A stretch of DNA of 21,261 nt from JALOOE01 sp964423545. Its GTDB lineage: Bacteria > Chloroflexota > Anaerolineae > CG2-30-64-16. Shown piece by piece: positions 7,343-15,223 of this stretch. Position numbers and translations under genes: made by a program. The notes under the pieces were generated by a model. That model was not told where the DNA came from. It did no database searches and saw only the letters and a program-made list of their open reading frames with translations. The stretch covers positions 1 through 21,261 of the forward strand of contig CAYRFV010000071.1 of NCBI GenBank assembly GCA_964423545.1, written 5' to 3'. The first letter of the stretch is position 1, and each line of letters opens with the position of its first letter.

Positions 7343-8236
7343 ATGAAGCACCCGATCGCAGGGATCGTCCCACCGCTGGTGACGCCGTTTGCCGCGGATG
7401 AATCGGTGGATGAGGCTGCGCTGCGCGCCGATGTGCGTTACCTGATCGAACAGGCAGACGTCCACGGCGTGGTTGTGGGCGGCAGCACGGGGGAGGGGCA
7501 CACGCTCACGACGGACGAGCTGCGGCTGGTGGTCGGCGCGGCCGTCGAAGCGGCGGCCGGCCGCGTGCCGGTGCTGGCCGGGCTGATCGTGGACAGTACG
7601 CGGCAGGCGGTCGAGCGCGTGCGGGCGCTGGCCGATCTCGACATAGCTGCGCTGCAAGTGACCCCGGTGCATTATCTCTTCCGGCCCTCCGACGACATGA
7701 TGGTGCGCCATTTCGCCGCCATTGCGGCGGCCGGCCGTGCGTCGGTGATGATCTACAACGTCGTCCCGTGGTGCTACTGCTCGCCCGCACTGCTGGCCCG
7801 CATTCTGTCCGAGGTGGACGGCGTTATCGGCGTGAAACAGAGCGCAGGCGATCTGAAGCTGCTGGCCGACCTGTTGCTCCTTCTCGACGGCAGGGGTCTG
7901 GTCATGTCTGCGGTGGACGCGCTCCTCTATCCATCCTTCGTCCTGGGGGCGCAGGGCGCGATCGCGGCCATTCTGACCGCCGCGCCGGCGCAATGCGTGC
8001 AGCTCTGGAACGCGGTGCAGCGGGGCGATCACGCCGCTGCGCTCGATCTGCACCGGCGCCTGCTGAAGCTTTGGAACGCGCTGTCGGGCGACAACCTGCC
8101 GGCCAATGTAAAGTTTGCCATGCGACTCCAGGGCCGCGATGGCGGGTTCCCACGAGCGCCCATGCCGCGCAGCTCGGAGGCGCAGCAGGCAGCCATCCGG
8201 CTGGCGCTCCAGGAAGTCGGAATACTGAGCCGTTAG
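7343..8236 (+). CDS. Dihydrodipicolinate synthase (DapA/NanA/KDG-aldolase) superfamily lyase
   Basis: This 297-residue TIM-barrel enzyme has the family length (about 290-300). It has the GSTGEG signature near residue 48, the catalytic Tyr138 in MIYNVVPW and the Schiff-base Lys165 in VIGVKQS. True DapA carries YNVPGRT, whose arginine binds the carboxylate of aspartate semialdehyde. Here the stretch is YNVVPWCYC, without that arginine, so a role in lysine synthesis is unlikely. The superfamily also includes aldolases and dehydratases for 2-keto-3-deoxy sugar acids. Its place between araB and araD suggests a sugar-acid or pentose-derived substrate. The start follows AAAGGAGG at 7331. Only 9 bases separate it from the next gene, so they are co-translated or at least co-transcribed. 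Confidence 0.9.
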   Translation: MKHPIAGIVPPLVTPFAADESVDEAALRADVRYLIEQADVHGVVVGGSTGEGHTLTTDELRLVVGAAVEAAAGRVPVLAGLIVDSTRQAVERVRALADLDIAALQVTPVHYLFRPSDDMMVRHFAAIAAAGRASVMIYNVVPWCYCSPALLARILSEVDGVIGVKQSAGDLKLLADLLLLLDGRGLVMSAVDALLYPSFVLGAQGAIAAILTAAPAQCVQLWNAVQRGDHAAALDLHRRLLKLWNALSGDNLPANVKFAMRLQGRDGGFPRAPMPRSSEAQQAAIRLALQEVGILSR

Positions 8237-8245
8237 GAGAGCAAG

Positions 8246-8890
<645 letters not shown>

Positions 8891-8927
8891 CGGCGCGCCG
8901 GTCGCGTAGGGTCGTGGGTGGAGCAGT

Positions 8928-8956
8928 TTGACAATTTCGAGTCCCGATGCAATACT
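8928..8956 (+). promoter_or_regulatory. Promoter of the rhaD-like/sorE-like/srlD-like unit
   Basis: TTGACA at 8928-8933, a 17-bp spacer and AATACT at 8951-8956 (4/6 match) form a promoter ending inside the repeated operator word. Transcription would start near 8963, about 55 bp before the RhaD start codon. Overlap of the -10 box with the repeat is the expected design for repression. Confidence 0.75.
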
Positions 8957-8990
8957 TACGATTGCTTACGAATTATTGCTATCCGTAAGC
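8951..8990. promoter_or_regulatory. Candidate DeoR operator with tandem decamers and an inverted copy
   Basis: AATACTTACGATT (8951-8963) repeats exactly the word found at 2738-2750. Two decamers, ACTTACGATT (8954-8963) and GCTTACGAAT (8964-8973), stand head to tail, so their TTACG cores are exactly one helical turn apart. An inverted partner CGTAAGC (8984-8990) is a perfect 7-bp match to GCTTACG (8964-8970). The cluster covers the -10 box and transcription start. Confidence 0.7.
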
Positions 8991-9018
8991 GATCCATCCT
9001 GTGTGAAAGGGAATCCCG

Positions 9019-9843
9019 ATGGCAATCGAAGCCCCCTTTCCCGAGCTCGATGAGCTGATGCTGTTGATCGGTGAGGCCGGCGAGCGGCTGTCCGAGATCG
9101 AGGCCAGCGAGGGAGCGGCCGGCAACATTTCAGTCTACATGGGCTGGCCCATTGATCCCCGGCGTCGCTTTCCGACCCCGGAAACCATCGAGCTGCCTGT
9201 GCCCCTTCCGGAGTTAGCGGGCGGCGCGTTTCTGGTCAGCGGTTCGGGTCGCCGCCTGCGCGAGATCCTTCGCGACCCGGCGGCCAACCTCGGCTTCGTT
9301 GCTGTCGATGCGGGCGGCCGCACCGGCCGGCTCTACACTTCGCCGCGCCGGCTGTTCGCCCGGCTCACCAGCGAGTTCAATTCACACCTGGCGGTGCACG
9401 CCGACCAGATCGAGCGCACCGGCACGAATTTCCACGCCATCATCCACGCGCAGCCGCCGCATCTGACCTACCTGAGCCACATCGCCCGTTACCGGGACGA
9501 GAGCTACCTGAACCGCCACCTGCTGCGCTGGCAGCCGGAGATGATCGTCAATCTCCCGGAGGGACTGGGCTGTGTGCCGTTTGCGCTTCCCGGTTCGCCC
9601 GAGTTGATGGCTGCCACCGTCGAGTCGCTGCGAGCGCATCGGGTGGTTCTCTGGAGCAAACACGGCGTCATGGCTCGTTCCGACCAGTCGGTCAAGCGCG
9701 CCGCCGATCGCATCGAATATGCTGAGACGGGCGCGCGGTATGAGTACATGAACCTGGCGAACAGTGAGCAGGGCGAAGGGCTGTCCGACGCGGAGATCCG
9801 CGCCATCTGCGCGGCATTCAACATCCAGCAGAGCATCTTCTGA
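9019..9843 (+). CDS. RhaD-like class II aldolase (rhamnulose-1-phosphate aldolase family)
   Basis: At 274 residues this equals the length of E. coli RhaD and has its general layout, including SEFNSHLAVH with the likely catalytic Glu, and LWSKHGVMARS with His215. RhaD-type enzymes split ketose 1-phosphates into dihydroxyacetone phosphate and an aldehyde such as L-lactaldehyde, using zinc. The usual HxH zinc pair appears altered. The protein has IIHAQPPHLTYLSH, so His143 is kept but the second histidine position holds Gln145; His139 or His148 might substitute. AAAGGGA (9006-9012) precedes the ATG. It leads the second operon, 14 bp before the dehydrogenase. I am sure of the family and less sure of the substrate. 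Confidence 0.82.
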   Translation: MAIEAPFPELDELMLLIGEAGERLSEIEASEGAAGNISVYMGWPIDPRRRFPTPETIELPVPLPELAGGAFLVSGSGRRLREILRDPAANLGFVAVDAGGRTGRLYTSPRRLFARLTSEFNSHLAVHADQIERTGTNFHAIIHAQPPHLTYLSHIARYRDESYLNRHLLRWQPEMIVNLPEGLGCVPFALPGSPELMAATVESLRAHRVVLWSKHGVMARSDQSVKRAADRIEYAETGARYEYMNLANSEQGEGLSDAEIRAICAAFNIQQSIF

Positions 9844-9857
9844 AACCGAGGGGAGAC

Positions 9858-11588
9858 ATGAGCGTGACTGACAGATTGGCCGAATACAAGCGCGGCGACC
9901 AACCGATCGCCGGCTCGAACGAGTTGTGGCCGCTCTACGGCGCCGGCCTCGAGAACCTGGGCGTGAATGGCAAGCCCATCGAGGCGCCTATGCCGCAGTA
10001 CGGGCCGGATGAGCTGCTGGTGCGGCACGATGCGTGCGGGCTCTGCTTTTCCGACACCAAGGTGATCAACCTGGGCCAGGGACATCCTCGCATCTTTCGC
10101 GATATCAGCAAGGAGCCCGTGGTGCTGGGCCACGAAGTCTCGCTGACCGTGGTCGGCGTGGGCGCGAACCTGTCTGATCGCTATCATATCGGCGACCGTT
10201 TCATCGTGCAGGCTGAGATCTACTACAAGGGCGTCAATTGGGCCTACGGTTATATGCTCCAGGGCGGTTTGTCTCGCTACGGCGTGCTCGACGAGCGCGT
10301 GCTTAACGGGGATGACGGCGTCTATCTTATCCCAGTGCAGGCGGGCACCGGTTTTGCCGAAAGCGCATTGACTGAGCCGTGGGCGTGCGTTACCGCCGCA
10401 TATGGTCTTCACTATCGCACCGGCCTGAAGGCCGGTGGTACGACGTGGATCATCGGCGCAGAGGGTGGGGGGCAGCGATCGGGGAGCGGCTACACCATCA
10501 GCGCCGGCTTCGATGCGGCGGCCCATCCGGCGCGTCTCATCTTGACCCATGTGCCGGCGTCGTTCGCTGTCTGGCTGCGCGAACGCGCCGCCGCGCTCGG
10601 GGTGGAGGTGCTCGATGCGCCAGTCGTGGCTGAGCCGCCGATCCCGGAGGTGGACGACATCGTGTTGCTGGGCGCAGACGCCGAACTGGTGGAGGCGGCG
10701 AGCCCGCGGCTGGCGAAGGATGGCGTCTTCGCCATCGTTGCCGACAGGCGGATGTCCCGCAAGGTGAGCCTGGACGCGGGCCGCATTCACTATAACAACT
10801 GGGTGTATGTCGGCGGCAAAGGCCTCGACATCGCTGCGGTGTACGGCGACGCTCCGGTGCGCTCCGAGCTGAAGCCGGGGGGAAAAGCCTGGTTCATCGG
10901 CGCAGCCGGTCCCATGGGTCGCATGCACGTCCAGCGCGCCATCGAGGTGCCGGACGGACCGAAGTGCATCGTCTGCACGGATGTCAGCGACATGCGCCTG
11001 CAAGATCTGATCGATTCGTATGCCTCGGAGGCCGCTGCCAAAGGCATCGAGTTCATCTGTCTCAACCCCATGAACCAGGAAGCATACCAGGCGAACATGG
11101 CGCAGTTCCGGGCCGGCGGCTTCGATGATGTGGTCGTGCTGGCGCCGGTCGCGGCGCTGATTGCCGACGGCGCGACCTGGCTGGCGGATGGCGGCGTCAT
11201 GAATATCTTTGCCGGCGTGGCGCGCGGCACGATGGCGACGTTCGAATTGAGCGATGTCTACCTGCGCAACGTGCGTTATATCGGCCAATCGGGCTCCAGC
11301 ATCGATGATATGCGGCTGATGCTGTACCAGGCCGAGACGGGGACGCTCTCGCCCAACCGCTCGGTCGCGGCCATCGGTTCGTTGGGCGCGGCATGGGACG
11401 GGATCAAGGCGGTTAAGGAGCAGACCTTTCCGGGCAAGATCGTGATCTATCCCCATATCCGCGATCTGCCCCTGACGCCGCTCGCCGAGCTCAAGGAGAA
11501 GCTGCCCACCGTTTACGCCGCGTTGAAGGATGGGCGGGAGTGGACGAACGAGGCCGAAGCCGAGCTGCTGAGGCTGATGCTTGCGTGA
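9858..11588 (+). CDS. SorE/YggP-type medium-chain dehydrogenase with an extra Rossmann-like insertion
   Basis: This 576-residue MDR-superfamily protein is longer than the family norm (about 340-425). Residues 30-190 are a GroES-like catalytic domain with Cys60/Cys63 (ACGLCFSDTK) and GHE at 91-93. Residues 195-335 start like a Rossmann fold (WIIGAEGGGQ, first Gly at 200) and carry a second-looking segment (RLILTHVPASF, DDIVLLGADAELV). Residues 340-500 then restart with KPGGKAWFIGAAGPMG (348-354), which aligns by eye with the coenzyme domain of E. coli YggP and continues through GFDDVVVLAPV and SGSSIDDM. So about 140 residues are inserted within the usual fold. SorE reduces L-sorbose 1-phosphate to D-glucitol 6-phosphate; the exact substrate here is unknown. 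The ATG at 9858 sits very close to GGGGAG; a GTG at 9864 would give better spacing. Confidence 0.82.
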   Translation: MSVTDRLAEYKRGDQPIAGSNELWPLYGAGLENLGVNGKPIEAPMPQYGPDELLVRHDACGLCFSDTKVINLGQGHPRIFRDISKEPVVLGHEVSLTVVGVGANLSDRYHIGDRFIVQAEIYYKGVNWAYGYMLQGGLSRYGVLDERVLNGDDGVYLIPVQAGTGFAESALTEPWACVTAAYGLHYRTGLKAGGTTWIIGAEGGGQRSGSGYTISAGFDAAAHPARLILTHVPASFAVWLRERAAALGVEVLDAPVVAEPPIPEVDDIVLLGADAELVEAASPRLAKDGVFAIVADRRMSRKVSLDAGRIHYNNWVYVGGKGLDIAAVYGDAPVRSELKPGGKAWFIGAAGPMGRMHVQRAIEVPDGPKCIVCTDVSDMRLQDLIDSYASEAAAKGIEFICLNPMNQEAYQANMAQFRAGGFDDVVVLAPVAALIADGATWLADGGVMNIFAGVARGTMATFELSDVYLRNVRYIGQSGSSIDDMRLMLYQAETGTLSPNRSVAAIGSLGAAWDGIKAVKEQTFPGKIVIYPHIRDLPLTPLAELKEKLPTVYAALKDGREWTNEAEAELLRLMLA

Positions 11589-11664
11589 ACGGGGCGTGAT
11601 GACTACGGAGCGTCGAGTTCGTTCCTCGTCGCGCATCTCGCAAAACTCTTCCAGGGAGACGAAG

Positions 11665-12465
11665 ATGGCAGGTGCACTACAAGATAGGATTGCGCTTGTG
11701 ACCGGCGGCGGGCAGGGGCTAGGGCAGGCGATCTGTGAGCGGCTGGTTGCCGAGGGGTGCCATGTCGTCGTTGCGGATATCAACGAGCAGACGGCGCAGG
11801 CCACCGCGACGCAATTGGCCGCGGTATCGGGGCGGCGAACGATCGGCCTGAAGGCGGATGTCACCGACGAAGTGCAGATGAAGACGCTGTTCGAACGGGT
11901 GATGCAGGAATATGGGCGACTGGACATCTGCGTGTCGAATGCCGGCATCCTCATCGCCGATGAAGTCACGGAGTTCCCCGCCGACAAATGGCGGGCGGTG
12001 ATGAACGTCAACCTGTTCGGTTACTTCCTGACTGCCAAGTACGCGGCGCAGATCATGAAGGCGCAGCAGCGCGGGGTCATCATCCAGATCAACTCCAAAT
12101 CGGGCAAGAAGGGCAGCTTCAAGAATTCGGCGTACGCTGCATCCAAGTTTGGGGGCATTGGCCTGACACAAAGCATTGCGCTGGAGTTGGCCGAGCACGG
12201 CGTGCGCGTCAACGCCATTTGCCCCGGCAACCTGCTCGAAGGAAGCCTGTGGAAGGAAGGGCCGAATTCGCTGTTCAAGCAGTACGCTCGCACGCAGGGC
12301 CTCACGGAGGATGAGGTGCGCGAGAAGTATATCGGCCAGGTGCCGATGAAACGCGCTTGCACGTATGAGGATGTGTGCAATGTGCTGATCTTCCTGGCTT
12401 CCGACCAGTCGAGCTATATGACTGGTCAGGCCATCAACGTGACGGGCGGGCAGGAGATGCGGTGA
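11665..12465 (+). CDS. Short-chain dehydrogenase, sorbitol-6-phosphate 2-dehydrogenase (SrlD/SorD) type
   Basis: This 266-residue classical SDR has the NAD(P) motif TGGGQGLG at 13-20, a NAG motif near residue 93 and the catalytic Tyr157-x3-Lys161 (YAASK). SGKKGSFKNSAYAASKFGG, PGNLLEGSLW and GQAINVTGGQEM resemble E. coli SrlD closely. SrlD interconverts D-glucitol 6-phosphate and D-fructose 6-phosphate. The frame is open upstream to 11581, but the ATG at 11665 follows GGGAG at 11654-11658 and matches the family N-terminus. Its neighbour is SorE-like; in the known sorbose system, SorE and SorD act in sequence. It is the last gene of the second unit. The physiological substrate is inferred. Confidence 0.88.
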   Translation: MAGALQDRIALVTGGGQGLGQAICERLVAEGCHVVVADINEQTAQATATQLAAVSGRRTIGLKADVTDEVQMKTLFERVMQEYGRLDICVSNAGILIADEVTEFPADKWRAVMNVNLFGYFLTAKYAAQIMKAQQRGVIIQINSKSGKKGSFKNSAYAASKFGGIGLTQSIALELAEHGVRVNAICPGNLLEGSLWKEGPNSLFKQYARTQGLTEDEVREKYIGQVPMKRACTYEDVCNVLIFLASDQSSYMTGQAINVTGGQEMR

Positions 12466-12549
12466 CAGCCGTCGATCCGGGAGTGCGGGGCGGCCCGCGC
12501 GCGATGCTGTCAACGGCGTTGGCGGCGGGGCCGCGGGCCGCGATGCGGC

Positions 12550-12578
12550 TTGACATTTCAGATGATTCGCCATATACT
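12550..12578 (+). promoter_or_regulatory. Near-consensus sigma-70 promoter for the secreted protein gene
   Basis: TTGACA at 12550-12555, a 17-bp spacer and TATACT at 12573-12578 (5/6 match) make one of the strongest promoters in the window. The transcript would have a leader of about 160 nt before the ATG at 12745. No TTACGA element is present, so this gene appears independent of the DeoR-type sites. Confidence 0.8.
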
Positions 12579-12744
12579 GTTTTCTAGTAAACCCTACACA
12601 CTCGGGCTGATTTGTGCTGGCGATTCCGCCGTCCGGTGAGCGTCCCGTTGATGCCACTGCAGAGCGGATCGTGAAGCGGACGTGGTTTTCTCTGCCTCTC
12701 CCGGTAGTTACTGTGGAAGTCTCACGCCGACAAGGAGGGATCTC

Positions 12745-13653
12745 ATGAGACGTCGCCGCGTAGCTGCATTCACTTCATTGTCCGTAGTTCTCTTGCTGGT
12801 GCTCTCCACCTTGGGCATCAGCGCCGACGGCGTATGTACGATGTCCGACTGGTCGAAGTGGCAGAAGTACTTCACGCCGATCATTCCTGCGGGGCCAGAG
12901 GGTCCGGGCAATCCGGCCGGACGGCCAATCCCCACGAAGTCACCCTCCAACGATCTTTTGATGGCCTGGGTGAACTCGATTGATTCTTTGCCGCCGGTGT
13001 CGCATGCCGCGCATGCCGAAGAAGTGGCGCGTGGCCCCAACCATTCGACGATCATCGGGCACGGTCCGGCCAAGGACTATCCTGGGAACACGAACGCCTG
13101 GGCAACCGGAGGCGTGTTGCGCAAGGATCTGAATCCTGGCCCATTCTTCGAGACGTTCGACAGCTGGTACGGTGAGACGTGGCGCATGGTTCCCAACAAG
13201 TGGGGGGCCTATGCGTACCGCGGCGCGGACAGCGTCACCATCGATCGCGAACAGGTGATCAAGAATGAGGCGCCGACCGATGGCACCTATTCGCTGAAGA
13301 TCGCCGGTTCGGTGCCCTTCGAGGCCGGGGTGTCGCGCACCATCAAGGTGCCCGCCGGCTCCCAAGTCCGGGTGCGCGTCATGTACGCGCTCTACGATCA
13401 TGGCGGGACGCACGGCGGCAACGTCCTCACCTACGATTGGGCGGCGATGGGCGTTAAGGTCGATGACTGCGACGCAACGTGGGTCAACGGCCCGTGGCAT
13501 GGCCAATGGTTGCCATTGGAGCAAACGGTGACGGCGGGCAAAGACGGACGGATCATGATCTTTCTGCAGGTCATCAGCCCGCTGGCCGAGAACGTCAACG
13601 GCTACTTCGACAACGTGCAGGTGTGGGTGGACGGCAAGCCTTACGCAGGCTGA
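12745..13653 (+). CDS. Secreted protein of unknown function, possible beta-sandwich/carbohydrate-binding fold
   Basis: This 302-residue protein starts at the ATG after AAGGAGG (12732-12738). Residues 1-27 are a typical Sec signal peptide: four arginines, a hydrophobic core (VVLLLVLSTLGI) and an ISA cleavage region. I do not recognise a named family. The C-terminal half, about 150-302, alternates short beta-like strands (GTYSLKIAGS, SRTIKVPAGSQVRVRVMYA, RIMIFLQVISP) and ends FDNVQVWVDG. That ending resembles jelly-roll carbohydrate-binding modules, in which a terminal FDNVxV strand is common. The fold is inferred from this pattern only. The gene has its own promoter and a strong terminator, so it is a monocistronic, probably well-expressed exported protein. 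It is convergent with the lipoprotein gene. Confidence 0.75.
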   Translation: MRRRRVAAFTSLSVVLLLVLSTLGISADGVCTMSDWSKWQKYFTPIIPAGPEGPGNPAGRPIPTKSPSNDLLMAWVNSIDSLPPVSHAAHAEEVARGPNHSTIIGHGPAKDYPGNTNAWATGGVLRKDLNPGPFFETFDSWYGETWRMVPNKWGAYAYRGADSVTIDREQVIKNEAPTDGTYSLKIAGSVPFEAGVSRTIKVPAGSQVRVRVMYALYDHGGTHGGNVLTYDWAAMGVKVDDCDATWVNGPWHGQWLPLEQTVTAGKDGRIMIFLQVISPLAENVNGYFDNVQVWVDGKPYAG

Positions 13654-13691
13654 GGGACGCCGCTCCCGTATGTAGCGTGAGCGCATCGCGC

Positions 13692-13724
13692 ACAGGCCCA
13701 GGCGGAAACGCCTGGGCCTGTTTT
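13692..13724 (+). terminator. Rho-independent terminator after the secreted protein gene
   Basis: A 12-13 bp perfect stem (13692-13704 with 13709-13721) closes on a GAAA tetraloop and is followed by TTTT (13721-13724). It lies about 40 bp after the stop at 13653 and before the convergent lipoprotein gene. Confidence 0.93.
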
Positions 13725-13788
13725 CGTGTGGAGAGCGAGTGCCCGTTGCGTGCCGCCCGTATCTACACGCGAGGGGAGCGGTCGTGCG

Positions 13789-15141
13789 TCACTTCGCGCT
13801 CATCGGGACATTCGTGTCCGCAAGCATCTGCTGATACACCTCGTTGTCGCCGAAGTACTGTCGCTCGTACTTCTTCCCGCCGCTGACGCCCGTGAAGAGC
13901 CAGCGCTTGGTGTACTCCATCGTCACCAGGATGCCGGACCCTCGATCATAGCACGCCTGGCCCTCGATTTGCACGGTCCAGCCGCTGGGCTGCGGAACCT
14001 CGCGAACGCGTGGGCCGGTGCACCAGAGCGACAGCGTGCGGCCCAGATGCTCGATCGTGCGGTTTTCCGGTCCCGGATTCGCGCCCATCCACATGTAGAA
14101 CAGCGGTGGATCGGCAGCCGCCTGGACCTCCCGGCCGGAATAGCGGTCGATCTGAGTCAGCCAGTCCTCTTTCTTGCCGCACTGCTCCGGCCAGGTGGCT
14201 TCGCGCTTCACTTCCAGCCAGCGCGCGTTGCGCACCTGAAGCGTCTGCGCCTTGCTCTCACCGAAACACTCCGGCTGCGGACAGCCTTCGGCGGAGCACA
14301 CCCAATGAATGGCCCAGGTTGCCTCAAGTTTGTCCGGCATCAGTGGAGATCGAACGGGAACCGTTTCGCGAGCGCCGAGAATGGTCGCCACGCTGTCACT
14401 CACCCAGACCGGGTTGCCGTCCACGCAGCACACCTGCCACCAACTGCTGTCGGCGTTGCGGCCTGTGACGGGGAGCTGCTTTCCCTGGCTCATGGTGCTC
14501 ACGACATCGAACTCAGCGCCCGGACCGCCGCGGAGATTCGTGGTGGTGGACTTGAACTCCGCCGTCACCGGAAGTGTGGCGCTGATCACGGGAACGATCG
14601 GCGGTGTGCTGGTGATCGGAGACGCGGTGGTGAACGCAGCGGTCACCGTCAGGACGGGCGCTGCCTGCGGGGCGGCAGGCGCTGCGCCGCCCGCCGATGC
14701 GAGCGTGGGCGTCGGTGTGCGCGTCACCGTGATGGCCTCTAAGGATTGAGCGGCTGCTGCGGGCAGGAAGATGCGCGTGCCGGAGATGGTTGTTGTGGGC
14801 GGACTCACCGCAGCCGCAGTCACCGTCACTGCAACGGTCGCAGCTGTTTGCGTCGCGGGCATCATCGTGGCGGTGGGAGCCACGGGAGTGGGCGGAGGCG
14901 GCGGGGCCGTTGCAGCGCTTGTCGGACGCAGCGCCTCCGCGATTGCGGTCGCGCTCTGTGGGGCCGCAGTCCGTTCCGGTGTCTTGGACGCCGCGGCTGT
15001 AGGGCTGGCGCCGGTTGTCCCTGGCTGTGCGACGGGGCTGCCCTGGAGCGCTGCCAGCTCCGCTTCAGTCGGCACCGGGACACAGCCCGCCAGAAGCAGC
15101 ATCAGGGATAGTGCGAGTAGGACGGCAATTCGAGCTTGCAT
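13789..15141 (-). CDS. Lipoprotein with long Thr/Pro/Ala linker and bacterial SH3 (SH3b) domain
   Basis: This 450-residue protein starts at the ATG 15141-15139, after GGGGAGG. The lipobox LLAGC ends at Cys20, so it should be lipid-anchored on the outer face of the membrane. Residues 21-190 are low-complexity Thr/Pro/Ala/Ser with Val, a flexible spacer. Residues about 195-256 form an SH3b domain (TTTNLRGGPGAEFDVV, WWQVCCVDG, VWVSDSVA). Residues 265-450 are an unrecognised globular domain with cysteines at 282, 287, 292, 321, 374 and 397, rich in Trp. SH3b domains often bind cell-wall or peptide ligands. An upstream ATG at 15174 is possible but would put 11 polar residues before the signal. It follows the two Gfo/Idh genes on the same strand after 82 bp. 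Confidence 0.82.
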   Translation of the reverse strand: MQARIAVLLALSLMLLLAGCVPVPTEAELAALQGSPVAQPGTTGASPTAAASKTPERTAAPQSATAIAEALRPTSAATAPPPPPTPVAPTATMMPATQTAATVAVTVTAAAVSPPTTTISGTRIFLPAAAAQSLEAITVTRTPTPTLASAGGAAPAAPQAAPVLTVTAAFTTASPITSTPPIVPVISATLPVTAEFKSTTTNLRGGPGAEFDVVSTMSQGKQLPVTGRNADSSWWQVCCVDGNPVWVSDSVATILGARETVPVRSPLMPDKLEATWAIHWVCSAEGCPQPECFGESKAQTLQVRNARWLEVKREATWPEQCGKKEDWLTQIDRYSGREVQAAADPPLFYMWMGANPGPENRTIEHLGRTLSLWCTGPRVREVPQPSGWTVQIEGQACYDRGSGILVTMEYTKRWLFTGVSGGKKYERQYFGDNEVYQQMLADTNVPMSAK

Positions 15142-15170
15142 CGGCGCCTCCCCAACCTGTGAGATTGACT

Positions 15171-15194
15171 GCACGGCCGCCGCGGCGGCCGTGC
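15171..15194. repeat. Perfect 24-bp GC palindrome between Gfo/Idh and lipoprotein genes
   Basis: The 12-bp arm GCACGGCCGCCG is followed directly by its exact complement, ending at 15194. As RNA it would form a 10-bp stem with a CGCG loop. No U-run follows on either strand, so it is not a classical terminator. It may be a transcript stabiliser or a partial, Rho-dependent stop between the genes. Confidence 0.5.
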
Positions 15195-15223
15195 GGCATC
15201 TTCCCGCGAGTCTTCCCGATCCG

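Noticed and set aside
7343..8236. Assignment as dapA for lysine synthesis
   Set aside because: The YNVPGRT arginine is missing and the gene sits inside a sugar operon.
9504..12011. 835-residue minus-strand open frame
   Set aside because: It is very long but entirely antisense to three recognisable genes with ribosome sites. His/Arg/Asp-rich composition is typical of shadow frames in GC-rich DNA.
13920..15140. Possible coding repeat array in the lipoprotein gene
   Set aside because: The Thr/Pro/Ala stretch is low-complexity with no regular repeat unit; it is best read as a flexible linker.
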